DNA of 64,000 nt, taken from Talinum fruticosum. Taxonomy: Eukaryota > Streptophyta > Magnoliopsida > Caryophyllales > Talinaceae. Both the position numbers and the translations under genes were made by a program. Each line of letters begins with the position of its first letter. Within the stretch, counting starts at the first letter, position 1. Below, one piece after another: positions 25,517-37,485 of the stretch. The stretch spans positions 3,599,501-3,663,500 of the forward strand of contig JAITYX010000048.1 in the NCBI GenBank assembly GCA_021018815.1, read 5' to 3'. Under the pieces are notes generated by a model. It did not search any database. It saw only the letters and a program-made list of their open reading frames with translations, and was not told where the DNA came from.

Positions 25517-28500
25517 GTAACACCCCAAAACACCCCCGGGAGTATTACATCGCCGAGTTCCTTAAAGGAACTCCCAAGGCTCTTTCGGTGTTGGTTTGGC
25601 TGTCTAAACTCAACTTAAAAGTAATGCCGGTGGTTTTCCCAAAAGAATCGAAATTCTCCGAAAATTTCGGCGAGTTCCGTTTGTAATATGGACTAACCCA
25701 TAGGCTTAAAGCCTTAAAACCCTGCATGAAAAACATGATATAACTCAACGAGCCACACGCTCGGAGTATACAACTCAACGGCCACACGCCGGAGTCCAAC
25801 CAATCATGCTATACAACTCAAAACAGTCTAAAGGGTTTCTATACATTTGGTACAACTATATGCACTAAATTACAAGTACAATATTGAGAAATATCGAAAT
25901 GCATAATCTTGACTTGAATCGTTCGGCATACATCAAACAATGAGTCGACGGAGTCCGAAATATGCTAAGGGTAAATCATGCTCCTGAAGTGTACCTGCAA
26001 CACTAGGAGGGAAAGGGGGAAAATTTGTGGGGGTGAGCAATAATCAACGGGCTCACCGGAGTCTTATACCCTTAAATTGGAAATTCTTTACACATAATAC
26101 TCATAATAATGAAATTTGCGAAAACATAATAACATAATAGAAGTCTATATACTTTTCACTGAAATCTCTTGTAATGAAAAGATCAAGACTATTTAATTAC
26201 TTAAAAGCACACATTCACATTCAAGAATACTTCTTTTGGGGTTGAATCAACATTCCAGGCCTTCGAGGACTCGAACTAGCACTTCTTTAATTCGGGCGCG
26301 ACCCCGACAAAAGGCTCCGGGACCATTCTTCGGGAAGTCTCGGGCGGGCATCCTGTCTCTCCAGGACCCCTATTAGAACCCTTCCTTCAAAGTTTCTAGC
26401 CGGGCGTTCCCGGTTCGAACACTTCGGTATGCTAAACGATCCGTAGCCGGTCGATTCAAAACAATTTGCACATTCTTATTCATCACATTCACTTTCTAGC
26501 TTTCTCAATTAGTTTCACTTCTTATAAAACATAATCACGTTCAAAAGGCAGTTCTCAAGGAATTTCATTCAAGAATCATTCACGTAAAATACAAAACTCC
26601 TTTCGAAACTATTTTGTAGCATCACGTAAAGTAATCACATAGCACGAATAATCACCATTCCTTGCAAGCAATCATCCTCAACTCTTTTCCAACTAAGCTT
26701 TTCTCAATTCGTCGGTTAGTATGATTATCTCCATTTTCCGAGCCACAATAACCACAAGTACATAGCACTCAATTCAACATTCTTACTTTTCATTGCCTTT
26801 TTGCCTCACTTGCTCATTTTACGCTTCTACTTTATAACTCAACTTCCTCCGCCCGTATTCAGCCACCCGACTCTTGCTCTCACTTTATCGCTTAAGTCCC
26901 TTTCACCGTGCTTAACTTCAAACTTGATTTCATCCCAAAGACCGAGATATGTTCTAAACTCATTACTTAACTCTTGCTCGTCCGTCCTTGGGCATGTACC
27001 TCTCAATCACTTGTCCTTATTCGGTTTCAGTTACCTTTACTCATTTTCACACTTAGTTTAACCTCAAGGAATTAATATACTTCAAACGTAATCAAGCTCA
27101 CAATTATCCATTTTCACTTACTTGTCCCAATTGCGCATTACTCCATACGAATTCATACTCCTCTTTATACTTCGACCTACCATTTCCCAATGTTCATAAT
27201 TAGCTCTTAATACCGTAGCTTCAAGAATCTCTAAAACTTAATTAACTCATAATTCCTATCCACGTCCCAACTCTTCATCCTCAACAGCTATTCGAACCTC
27301 AATACTACTCATTTGACCTATATAATCTAGCCTCTTCCGAATCAACACACCCAATTCAACCTTAAGTGATTATTCAAGCTCTTTAGAAGTTCCCGATTTA
27401 ACTCAACTATTAAACCCAAGTAACTCCCTTCATTCCACGATTCAGCCCTCTCAATTTCTTAAATACATTCTAAGCTCTTATTTCAATCTCAAACAACAAA
27501 TAGGTGCTGTTCACGTACTACGGATACTCAACGTTCACAACAATTCAATATTCACATAACACATTCAACAATCACAACAAATCCATTTAGGTTTCGAAAT
27601 TACTAATAGTTTAGAGCATAAGACTACCCACCTGAAATTCTCGGGTTTGGAATTGATCGAATTGCTTGCTGTCTCTGCTTTGTGTTTGGGTTGCGTTCGG
27701 TTTCGGGGAGACTCCTGCTTGCTTCGGTTCAGCGGTTCTAGTCCCTTGCCGTCCCTCGGTCCGGCCCTCCCTCGTGCTCGCCGCCGGTCCGCCTCCCTTG
27801 TCGCCGTCGCCGGTCCCGGTTTCCGGCCGCTCTAACTCCCGCTCGTCTGTCTCTGTTTCGGTCTCGTTCCGCCCTCGCTCCGCCCGGTCTCTCACTCCCT
27901 CCCTCGCTCGCCGCCTGCTCGTGTCGCCGACCGCCGTTTTCGAGTCGGAGGTGGTCGTCGGCGTTCTCCCGGGTCCCCTGTACCGCTCGCCTCTTCTCTC
28001 TCTCTCTCTCTTTCCCGCTCGGTGCTCCTCTTCGCCCGCGTCTGCTCGCGCCGCCGACCGTCGCCTTCGGTCCCGCGGTGGTCGCCCGTCCTCGCGGTCT
28101 CCTTCGCCGTGCGCACTCGCCCCCTCTCTCTCTCTCTTCCGTTCGGTGGTTCTCTCTCTCTCCCCGCTCTCGTTGCTCTCCTTCTTCTTCCTTTGCTCGC
28201 CAGGCTCCACCGATTAAACTCTCGGTCCTTAATCCCCATTGGACCTCAAATTTAATTTCTATTTCATTTCCAACTTAAATTAAAGCCCGCCTTTTCATTA
28301 TTCAATGAAAATAATCGCCGACCCATGTATCACAAGTCTATATCTCCTCCCTTCCGTCCTCTTACACTCGCTGCGTTCCAACTTATTTTAATACACCAAC
28401 CACGACAATTCCTAATCACCCAACGGTTCAGCTCGAGATGAAAAAGGGAGGCAATTTCCTTGATTTAATTTATTCAATACCAGCCTCCAAAGGAATTCTA

Positions 28501-28615
28501 ACGTAATATGTCCGGCAGCAAATAAAATCGAGTCACTCAACCCCCTAGCTACGGGGAATAATATTCAATAATTCTATGCTTTTCAACTGCTTTCTTTAAA
28601 ATTTCGGGTATTACA
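25517..28615 (-). mobile_element. Solo LTR of a 3-kb-LTR gypsy family, copy A
   Basis: On the minus strand it reads TGTAATACCCGAAATTTTAA at its start to GGGGTGTTAC at its end; the last A is missing. A perfect 5-base duplication CTTTC lies at 25512-25516 and 28616-28620, inside the LINE reverse transcriptase. It shares termini and the terminal 60 bases with copies B (51426-54869) and C (58857-61669). No polymerase domains are present. The long LTR and ends suggest Tekay/Del chromoviruses, but this is a guess. Confidence 0.8.
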
Positions 28616-29005
28616 CTTTCCGGAAGGTATGAATCATACTAATATTACATTGATACCTAAAAAGCATAAACCGTACAATATCGGAGACTTTGGCCCCATT
28701 AGCCTTTGCAATGTCATATATAAGTTGGTGACTAAGTGATAACTAATAGGCTTAAAGCGATCCTTCCAGCTATTATTTCCCTAATCAAAGCACTTTTACC
28801 CTGGTCGTCTAATTTCGGATAACGCGTTGATAACTTTTGAAATTTTTCACTCTATGAACAGATCATTCTAGGGATGGGGGAAGTATGACAATTAAGCTTG
28901 ATATGGAGAAAGCTTATGATAGGGTGGAGTGGAACTTTTTGAGGCAAGTCATGATTAAGTTGGGATTCAAAAAGAGTTGGATTAATATTATTATGGGTTG
29001 TGTGT

Positions 29006-30401
29006 TGTTTGGTCCAAATATTATGTCATTTATACCCTTATTTACTTAGTTTTTGACTTGTAAAATAATATAATTTTAGATTTTTACTTGTTTTTCTTAC
29101 TTTTGTAGGTAACAAATCAAATCGAGACAATAGCAAAAAGTTTGAGCCAAAAAGGAAGCAAAACGAGGAAAATAATGGTGTGCACAGGGGCGGTGCAACT
29201 TCGCACAGTTGTGCGAAGTCGCACGAGTACCAGTGTAGAACTTGCATAGCTGTGCGTAACCGATCGAAACTTTCGAAACTCGCACAGTGCACCGTGCAGC
29301 ACTCGCACGGCCGTGTAACTTGCCAGCTTCGATTTTTCTCATTTTTAGAGGTTATAAAAGGACAATTTTGGCTCTAATTTAAGGGAGCTCGGTTTTTAGG
29401 GATTTTAGGGACCTCTTAGGGTTCTTTCTTAGCCACAATAAAACCCCATTAAGGGAGATTAATGTAGAGTTTTGTACAAGATTTTGGATTTAAGTTTTCA
29501 ATTTTAATTCAAGCATAAGTTTTTCTTTCTCTTTTCTTTTTTACTTCTAGTTTAATACTTTGATTGTTCAATTTAGTTTCAAGATTCAATTTTTATTAGT
29601 GTAGATGTTAATTATAGTTAGATTTATTACTTGTTTCATGCTTGAGTTTAATTATCTAGTTTATGTTTTTGTTCAAGTCAATTTGTGTTAGTTTGTTCTT
29701 TAGTGTAGTTTTTTTCATGTTTTTATGTCAATTAGTTGTTAAAGTTGATTGCTTTGGTTGTGATTAGCCTCCCTAATGGCTAATTAATCTCGTTTAGACC
29801 TTAACCCAACTAGTTTATGCTTGTTATTTGGGATTGTTTCTCATGCCCACCACGTGTTCGATGAAATGCCCGAAAGAGATTTTCATCTTGATTTTTGGGT
29901 AATTGGTCTATCACCGAAAGGTGGAACCAATTTACTAGTGTAGGTATAGAGGATAGTCGGGATTTTGGCATGAAGATAGCCCGAATCCTAGCTAGGTCCA
30001 TAGGTTGCTACTCTTGTAGTCTAATTGGGCTAATCGTACGAAAGTAAGTGGTTAGAACAATTAGATTAGCTCATGACCCTCGAAAGTGTGGCTTGAGTGG
30101 TCTTTGATGGTGCAGCCGACCACTCCTAAATGCTTGCATAGACTTGGTTAGGTTTAGACTTGTCTTGATTAATTAGTTTATTAAGTGGTAAAATCATAGC
30201 CCAAGCATTCTTTTATTGCTTTCTAGGATTATATTAGTCATCATATCTCTCAACTCCGTTGATTCGCCTAGATAGAAAGTTTAAGATAGTTTTGATATTT
30301 GAAACACAACTCTCTGTGGACACGACCCGTGCTTGCCGACTAGCTACAATTACGCCGTGCACTTGCGGTTAATAAATTTTAAGACTTAGTTCTTCCTAAC
30401 A
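29006..30401 (+). mobile_element. Athila-like solo LTR
   Basis: It begins TGTTTGGTCC and ends CTTCCTAACA. A perfect duplication TGTGT sits at 29001-29005 and 30402-30406. A TATAAAAG box lies at 29353. The 3' part has the Athila-type block CTCTGTGGACACGACCCG followed by GCTACAATTACGCCGTGCAC. A cluster of GTGCGA/TCGCAC inverted words lies at 29180-29320. No internal region or second LTR is present. Confidence 0.8.
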
Positions 30402-31100
30402 TGTGTAATCTGCGACTTTCTCCTTTCTTATTAATAGTAAGTCGAAGGGTTTTATTGTTCCTACTAGAGGTCTCCGCTAAGGAGATCCGGTTTCTCCTTA
30501 CCTGTTTCCGTTCGTGTAGAAGGTCTTTCTTACCTGATTTCTATAGTAGTGTCGGAAGGCTCGTTGAGTGGGCGCAACATCTCGCATCGGGGATCCTATC
30601 ATGTCTCACTTGTTATTTACAGACGATACAATTATTTTCTCGTGAGGATTATAATGCCCAAGTCATAATTCTTGAAGATATCATGCGAAATATGCAAATG
30701 CATCAGGACGAGAAAATTAACTACGCTAAGACTAATGTCTCCTTTAGGGAAGGGGTTGCCCAGTCTAAGAGGGATAGCATGCCGACTACTATGGATATCA
30801 AGGAAGTCCTCGCTCATGATAAGTATTTAGGCCTTCCTCCCATGGTGGGGAGATCTAAGAAGAAGGCTTTTCGTGTATTAAGGATTGTGTGGCTAAGCGT
30901 ATTTCAAGTTGGATGAGGAATTACCTCTCTTGGGCGGGTCGGGAAGTGTTCGTTAAAGCTATGGTGCAAGCAATCCTAACGTACTCCATGAGCATTTTTA
31001 AGTTCCCTAAAGACTTGTGTGATGCCATTAAATTGTTTATTAGTCTCTTCCGGTGGGGGCACTCTATGCTAGCGTCACAGTAAAGTTCACTTATTAAACC

Positions 31101-32150
31101 ACTTTCTTCTTTGCACTTCGAAAGCTAATGGTGGTATAGGTTTACGGACTTGGGTGCATTTAATTCGACCCTTTTGTCAAGGCAGCTTTGGCGTATCGTT
31201 CATAGAGAGTCATCCTTAGTGTGGCGGTTACTTAACACAAAATATTTCCCGCATTGTAGTCTCTTTGATGCCGAGTTAGAGCGTTATCCCAGCTTCACAT
31301 GGCGTAACCTTTGGGGGTTCTAATGGGTTCTTCAAGTAAGGAAGCTTCGGCATGTTGGTAATGGCATGTCTCTTAACATTTGGGATGTAAAGTGGATTCC
31401 GAGACCTTGTTCCTTTAAAGTCATTACCCCTTTAATCCGAACTTCTCGTTGATACGTATGGGTGATTTAATCGATTGGATAAAAAAGTGGAATGTGGGGA
31501 TGGTCTATTCCATCTTTTTACCTATTAATGCGGATATTATTAAAAGCATCCCATTGAGCATTACCCTCCCTCCCAATCGTCTTGTCCGGTATGGCTTGAT
31601 TAGTAGTGAGTTGACAAGCTAAACTAGCGTACCAATTTATTCTTGACACTAAGTGGGGGATGCGACTGGTGCTAGTGAGAATGACTCGTAAATCGTGGTG
31701 GTGCAATATCCGGGGTATGGAGCTCCCTCCTAGAATTAAGGCTTTCGTGTAGAGCCCTGACCTATTGCCTTGGAACCAATATCCCATCGTTTTCAATGCA
31801 TTGCTCAATCTGTGGGTGGGTAGATGAGAGTAATCTTCATGCACTCTTCCACCTGTCCTCATGCTATAGAAATTTGGCAAAATAGTAAGTTTGTTTCACT
31901 TTCTTCTCTCGTATGGGCCTGATATTTGGGATGTGTTGTTTAGTATGAAGTTGCGGTTGGAAAGGAATGAGCGGGAAGAGTTCGTGGCCGTTATGCGGGG
32001 CTGTGAGCTACTCGAAACAAAGTTTTATTTGGTGAAGGCAGGGTGAATTTGGGTTGTGTGGTTGAGCGTGTTTTTGTCGTGGTGCATAGGTTCCGAGAGC
32101 TAGCTTTTAACAACACTACCGAAGACGTTAGATTATCGACTATCCGAAAA
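31101..32150 (+). pseudogene. LINE ORF2 3' part including zf-RVT remnant
   Basis: Broken frames with LINE-like wording, including a W-rich linker (around 31240-31420) and a zinc-binding zf-RVT segment near 31735-31880 (CSICGWVDES region). It connects the reverse transcriptase to the RNase H domain, which resumes after the hAT insertion. Confidence 0.55.
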
Positions 32151-32854
32151 TAGGGTTGGTAATGGGGCGGGTCGAGGCCAAGGGGATATCCCCGTCCCCG
32201 CCCCCACTCCTCAATCCCGCGCCGCCCCGGCTTCCAGGGAGCCCCCGCCCTGTCCCCGCCGGGCTGCTATCCCCGAAGCAAATATCAAATTTAGAAATTC
32301 AAAGGATGCAGGGGATTTAGATCTTAGCGCTAACGAAAAGAGGAGAGTTACGACAAGCCAAATATAGACAAAAGACAACCGAGGGAGAGCCCGACGAGCA
32401 AGACGAGATCCGAGCTCATGAGAGCTAGAAAAGTGAACGTGATTGAGACGAAATTGGAAAAGAGAAGGCTATGGAAGGGAGCTTTGAGGGCGTTGGGGGA
32501 GAAGAGGAGATTGAGAAGAGAATTCCTCCGGGAACGCTTCGAGAATATAGAGGAAAGAAGAGAAATAAGAGAGATGAAAATAGCCTTGGGTTTGGAAGGG
32601 GGTAGGAGAGAGAAAGAGTAGCATAACTTTTATATTAGGATTTGGGGGAGTGAAATTCTCCAAATAGCCATATATTGTTAAAAGGAAATGGGGAATGGGG
32701 AGGAAATTCCCCATCCCCGCCCTTGCCCATGCTCGGGGAATCGACCTTTGCCCCCGTCCCGCCCCAACCCCGACCCCATTGGGGCGGGATTTTTCCGTGT
32801 TACTGGGTCGGACCCCGACAAGGATGAGGATTCCGTGCCCTGTTGCCATCCCTA
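32151..32854. mobile_element. hAT-type non-autonomous element, GC-rich ends
   Basis: It begins TAGGGTTGGTAATGGGGCGG and ends TGTTGCCATCCCTA, an inverted-repeat pair of the common TAGGGNTGGCAA type. The flanking 8-mers TCCGAAAA (32143-32150) and TCGGGAAA (32855-32862) share 6 of 8. The ends are rich in CCCCGCCCC/GGGGCGGG. The centre is AT- and purine-rich with no transposase. It separates LINE zf-RVT from RNase H. Confidence 0.75.
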
Positions 32855-32868
32855 TCGGGAAAACACCT

Positions 32869-33300
32869 AGTGATGGGCTCGTGAAGGTCAACTTTGACAC
32901 GGCAAAGTTGGGTGACTAGGGCTATGGTCGGGCGTGGCGGTAAGGCATGATCATGGTAATGTGCTCATGGTGGGTGTTCGGCAAGGTGTGGGGTTCCGGG
33001 GACCTGAATTAGAGGAGGCTCAAGCTTCTAGGTATGCTTTTATAGAGGTTGCAAGTCGAGGCTATAAGAACGTGGTGATTTAAGGTGACTCGTTTGACCC
33101 TTATTTTCAAGTCGAAGAAGAAGGTGTCCCTACCTTCGACAATTGGTCTAGTTGTTTATGACATTTTTAAGCTTGTTTGCAATTTGATTCTCATTGGTTT
33201 TCTTTTGTAAAAGGGGTAGGAATAGGATAGCTTATTATCTTACTCATCTCCAGCCCTTGAATCGTCGTTTCGAGTGTGACTAGGGGATGACCCGGATCAA
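32869..33300 (+). pseudogene. LINE RNase H domain remnant
   Basis: Starts GLVKVNFDTAKLGD, typical of the plant RVT_3 RNase H fold (first catalytic Asp). After a stop it continues in another frame with EEAQASRYAFIEVASRGYKNVVI, the Glu-Ala helix and following strand, then GDS. This is the last domain before the LINE 3' end. Confidence 0.75.
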
Positions 33301-33395
33301 GTCTTGGATCCGACAGCCATGGATTGTGTTTTGTACTCGATTTGGCTTAATATAAGAGCCCCTTTTTCGATCAAAAAATAATTCAGGGGTATTTT

Positions 33396-34125
33396 CATCT
33401 TCGATAAAAATTTAGAGACATAATTTTCAGAACTCCTGTAGATAATGGTTCATTAAATTTGTGAGAGTGGTGGGTGGTTTACTATGAAAGCTAGGAGGAG
33501 AGAGATGCGTAAAATCAATAAATCATACAACCGATATAAATAATACAACTATTGGCTAGCTTATTGCTATAAGTTCAATTACTTCAATTAGTTAAATTAA
33601 GTCATAATTAATATTTTTGACACAAAAATATCTCTTCTAGTTGGTTAGTCTTATATAGCGGAGTGTAAATTATGCAAAAAAAACTTATAAATCGTAAGGG
33701 GGCTTGACTTTATATATAACATAGAACATAGATATAGATTAGTTGATTATTTTTGCAAAATTAATAATTGAAAAGATGCACTCCTCCTAGTGTGTACCTT
33801 GCTTTTGCAGGATCTGGGAGATGTAAACGTGGATAGACTTACCCCAACAAATATTTACCCTATAAGCCTCGATCATCTCATATTATGTCTAATCACTTCA
33901 TTCAATTTTTTTTTAATATTCCTTTACCCCTTTTACAGTTTGAATGTCAATAATCTCATAATAAACACCTAATCTTCATATGTTTACATTTATTTCGTCA
34001 TATTTTCCCTTATTCTTTACTGCCAAAAAATGCATTATATGTCTATGTTGGCGGTTTAGCTTCGTATTATTTTTTTGGTATTTCCATCATTTTTTAATCG
34101 ATATGTAAATTTGAAAATTTTATGT
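33396..34125. other. AT-rich intergenic DNA
   Basis: No gene, no terminal repeat pair and no conserved motif recognised between the LINE and the MITE. Confidence 0.4.
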
Positions 34126-34134
34126 TTTAATTAA

Positions 34135-34310
34135 GGGTTTTTGGATTAAAATAAGTTGTATTTTGGAGGTATTGGATGTTTACATACCAAACTATAAAGT
34201 TGACTTATGATGCAACGTATTTTGGGGGTGATTTTCTTTTCTAAACAACACCTATTTTGGGGGTGGCAATCCAACGTACCTAAAGTACAGTTTATTTAAT
34301 CCAAAATTCC
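34135..34310. mobile_element. Mutator-type MITE with perfect 9-base target duplication
   Basis: It begins GGGTTTTTGGATTAAAATAA; the complement of its right end begins GGAATTTTGGATTAAATAAA. The 9-base word TTTAATTAA flanks both sides (34126-34134 and 34311-34319). At 176 bases it is non-coding. The duplication length fits a Mutator-derived miniature element. It lies about 1.2 kb upstream of the MYOB7-like start codon. Confidence 0.8.
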
Positions 34311-34429
34311 TTTAATTAATTATGGTTAAAATTATTTACTAGAAATCCTTACAAAACATTGAGAAAGAAGAACGTCCTTAACGGAACACTATTAAAAAAT
34401 TGAGGTATTGTGAAGAATGTTGAGTTGAT

Positions 34430-35326
34430 TAATAAAGTAACAAATTTACGAATTTATCGGTTCATCCCACACTACACAGGGGATTTCTTTCTGGTTCTTC
34501 ATGTCTTTTTTTCCTCTTTCTCTTTCTCTGTATTCCTATCGCATTCTCTTTCTTCTCAAATTTTTCCTTCATTTTGGAGACCCATATTCCTATTATCCCC
34601 TCTCTCTTTGAATTTAGAATTCAAATAAATCTATGAAAAAAAAGAAGAGAGAGAATAATAGAAATTGGGTCTTCCACTTGATTATGGATAATTTGAAATG
34701 TTGTTGTTTCTTGAGGATTGATTCATAGGAAATTCTCGAAGTTTTTGTGAATTCTTTCTAAGGCGATCATTATTGAAAGATTCAAATATCCTCGTCTCCT
34801 ACCGTTGGTATGTTGTATCCTTCTTTCCCTGTTTTTGGCGAATCTTGCTTTACTTTTACTTTTATAAAATGTGATCAAATACAAGGTGATTACACTTTAA
34901 AATAATAAAAAATTGCTTAGAGCCAATTTCTCAAAGAGAATCATTTATGTGTGTATCCAGAGTCTCAAGCAGGTATACTTATCGTAAAAAATCAAAATAT
35001 AACACCTCTACATGTAAGCGTCATATAATGATCTAGTGTCATAAAATTGTACGTTTGATATGCTATAACCGTCATAGATTAGGACCATAGTATGGTCTTA
35101 GATGTATCCTTTTATGATGCGTGTATACACCTTGATCACTTGATCCCTACACTTAGTGGTGCATTAATTCCTTATGGTTAGAGTTACATTGTAATTACAA
35201 ATTTTACACAATAACTTCCTCATGAAAGAATATGATTCTAATTTTACTCATTGAATGTACTTTATATTCTTGAATTGTAGGCGTAGAAAGCAATTCTAAG
35301 TTATGCACAATTGAAGCACATTATTG
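34430..35326 (+). promoter_or_regulatory. Probable 5' leader and leader intron of the MYOB7-like gene
   Basis: A pyrimidine-rich stretch (34490-34610) typical of plant transcription start regions precedes a purine-rich segment. A GTATGT donor at 34808 and a TTGTAG acceptor ending at 35280 would define a 473-base intron in the 5' leader, leaving 46 bases of leader before the ATG at 35327. This is inference from sequence signals only. Confidence 0.45.
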
Positions 35327-37485
35327 ATGACTGGGGGTGCAATGTCTTTGAGTACAACTGAGATTGATTTCCTCAAGGAAACTCTCCATGCACAGCAAGA
35401 GTTACTACAAAAACTGTATAATGAATTGGACGTGGAGAGAGAATCCTCAGGAATAGCAGCCGATGAGGCCTTGTCGATGATCCTACGACTACAGGGAGAA
35501 AAGGCGGCCATGGAAATGGAGGCCAGCCAATACAAAAGAATCGCGGAGGAAAAAATGTTCCATGCTCAAGAAACAGTAGAGACATTCCAAGAGTTAATTT
35601 ACCAAAAGGAAATGCAAATTGCTTCCCTTGAGTTCCAAGTTCAGGCCTACAAGTTTAAGCTGGTGAGTATGGGATGTGATGACTTGGGTGCTTGCGAAAC
35701 GCAATATCCCGAGAACTTGTTGTCAAGACGAAATGGTGCTCTGGGGGAAACAAGTCATAGCTCAATGAGACGCGGCAGTTCTGTCCCTCCTCCTCCAATT
35801 CACAAACCGCTGAGTAGGCGAGCATCTTTAGAGGGTATGAAATCTATGCAATCATCTCCTAAGACATCACCAGAAACTAAAGATGTGGAGGGTTGTTTTC
35901 GCAGAGAGAGGACGACAAATGGAGATGTCAATACGTATTGGGAAGAGATTAGAAAATTAGATGAACGCATAAAAGAGTTGGGTAATATCACAAACTTTAA
36001 CAACATTCCTAAGCCTGAAAAGGCAAGACCCAATTCTAGCTCATCGATGTGTAATCCATCACCGGATGATTCTCCCATGAAGGTAGATTTTTCAGAACAC
36101 CCGGAAAGGGATCTCATTCTTCAGCCCTCTGGAGATTCTCCAACAAGTGTTCAGGATATTTTTGAAGTACCTCAAGGTTCAAACCATTACCAAGAACGTA
36201 CATCTTGTAAAAAGGATAAGGGTAAAATGACAGTAGATGTTGAGATTAGCCGTAGCGAGAAGATGGCTTCAATCTGGGAGGAAATTTGGAAGTCAGATGT
36301 CAAGGAGAAAACAGACTGGGAAAAGAAGCCGATGTTATCACCCTACAGCAGCAATAATAATTCTCCCAAACCAAGAGATGTCAGTGAGAAAATTGATTGG
36401 GAAAAGAAGCCATTGCCATTCATTGATTGGGAAAAGAAGCCATTGTTATCCCCAACTAGCAACTATGATTCACCTCTCAAGGACAAAATTGAATGGGGGA
36501 AGAAGCCATTGTTATCCCCTCGTGGTAACGACGAGCTATCTAAACTTAAAGAAGGAAAAACACCAGATAAACAGTCTATTCTTAGACACCAAGCATATGG
36601 TGTTGCCGACCTTGAACTTCAACAATTTAACAGACGTCTTAAGCAACTTGAGGATGATAGGTTCATGCATAGAGGGAACGAAATCAATGTCGAAATTGGA
36701 GATGAACAACTAAGATTATTGAAAGAAATCAAGGAGAAAATCGACTCAATGCAAGTAGAGATGACAAGTTGGAAAGCTGAGAAGCCTCCTCAGTCAGAAC
36801 ATCCTTCCATTAGTTGTCTTAGAGAGGTAAGGTTTCCAATATATTCTAGAAAACCATGTAACTTTTTTATGAAACTATTGCATGAATATAGAAGTGTCAT
36901 ATAAGCATGATATAGCAAAGCTAATACAAAACACATTTGTTGTGGATGTGATATATCTATGTGATGAAGATACTTCAAAATTACAATACTTGTGTATGTG
37001 CATGTGTGTTCAAGCATGCATGTAAGCCAACTAAAATTGATGTCATACATAACACGACACAAACTTGACCTTAAAATTATTAGACAATATAATACCATCC
37101 TATTCAGCTCAATTTTAACATGAAGACATACATTTCTACTTTTTAACATTAAAAAAACTATTTATTTTCTTAATATAAATTGGAGTCGTCCAAAAAATCA
37201 AACAATAATATAATTATTAAATAATATATCCCAACTCAATTTGTTGACACCTCTAGCCCTTACTAACCTAAGGGGCACCCAAATAGACTCATCTGTTTCA
37301 TTAGCCTAAGTATGCCGATGTTAACATACAAAGGTGACAACCTTTTATTGTTCGAAATTAATAAATTGCATGACATTTATGAATATTCCTATTATGTCAA
37401 GGTAGTTGTTGTTCTTGCTTATCGGTATCTTTCCTAACATTTTTTGGTTTTCTTGTATCAGGCAATGTTGCACTTTTGGCCGTAA
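35327..37485 (+). CDS. MYOB7: GTD-binding-domain protein, MYOB7-like myosin receptor
   Basis: Exon 1 is 35327-36826 and exon 2 is 37462-37485; intron GTAAGG...TATCAG, phase 0. The product is 507 residues, ending EAMLHFWP. A GTD-binding (DUF593, zein-binding) coiled coil occupies about residues 9-115: STTEIDFLKETLHAQQELLQ, heptads, then EKMFHAQETVETFQELIYQK. The rest is low-complexity and charged, with four copies of (D/E)W(E/G)KKP between residues 329 and 400, and a second predicted coil around residues 430-490. Family members bind the globular tail of class XI myosins and serve as cargo receptors on motile vesicles. This one lacks a clear transmembrane segment, as do the short MYOB members. 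The ATG at 35327 is preferred because upstream codons in frame are not ATG and the domain starts at once. A retrotransposon begins 257 bases after the stop. Confidence 0.88.

Larger units (their letters stand above)
25280..31100 (+). pseudogene. LINE reverse transcriptase remnant, split by two solo LTRs
   Basis: Before the first insertion: NAPGPDGFNPFFFEVL (25404 on), ending AILDGGPF at 25516. After it, directly continuing: [19 protein letters not shown] (28619 on). The palm then runs to IINIIMGCV at 29000, is broken by the Athila-like LTR, and resumes at 30402 with SATFSFLINSKS, RGLR-GDPVSPYLF and SHLLFTDDTIIFS (catalytic box near 30614-30640, with TDD in place of the usual ADD). Several stop codons interrupt it. 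Confidence 0.85.
22983..33376 (+). mobile_element. L1-type LINE, full length but dead, with three nested insertions
   Basis: A 19-base target duplication brackets it: 22964-22982 and 33377-33395 (AATAATTCA-GGGTATTTT, one mismatch). It starts with CCTCCCCGGCCGAAACCC and ends in a short A-run after CCTTTTTCGATC. Domains appear in the standard order: DUF4283 and zinc knuckle (ORF1), endonuclease, reverse transcriptase, zf-RVT and RNase H. Removing the insertions at 25517-28615, 29006-30401 and 32151-32854 leaves about 5.2 kb. Stops and shifts occur throughout. Such elements copy themselves by target-primed reverse transcription. Confidence 0.88.

Noticed and set aside
27611..28239. Long Arg/Glu/Ser-rich open frames on both strands
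   Set aside because: They fall in the GA/CT-rich block of solo LTR copy A; equivalent blocks in copies B (51760-52320) and C (59024-59551) give similar but non-homologous frames. Composition effect, not a gene.
32418..32621. Charged 67-residue open frame
   Set aside because: Lies inside the non-autonomous hAT-type element, purine-rich and without any known domain.
23116..33300. Host genes encoding reverse transcriptase, zinc-knuckle and RNase H proteins
   Set aside because: All parts lie in order between 19-base target duplications and carry stops; they are one dead LINE.
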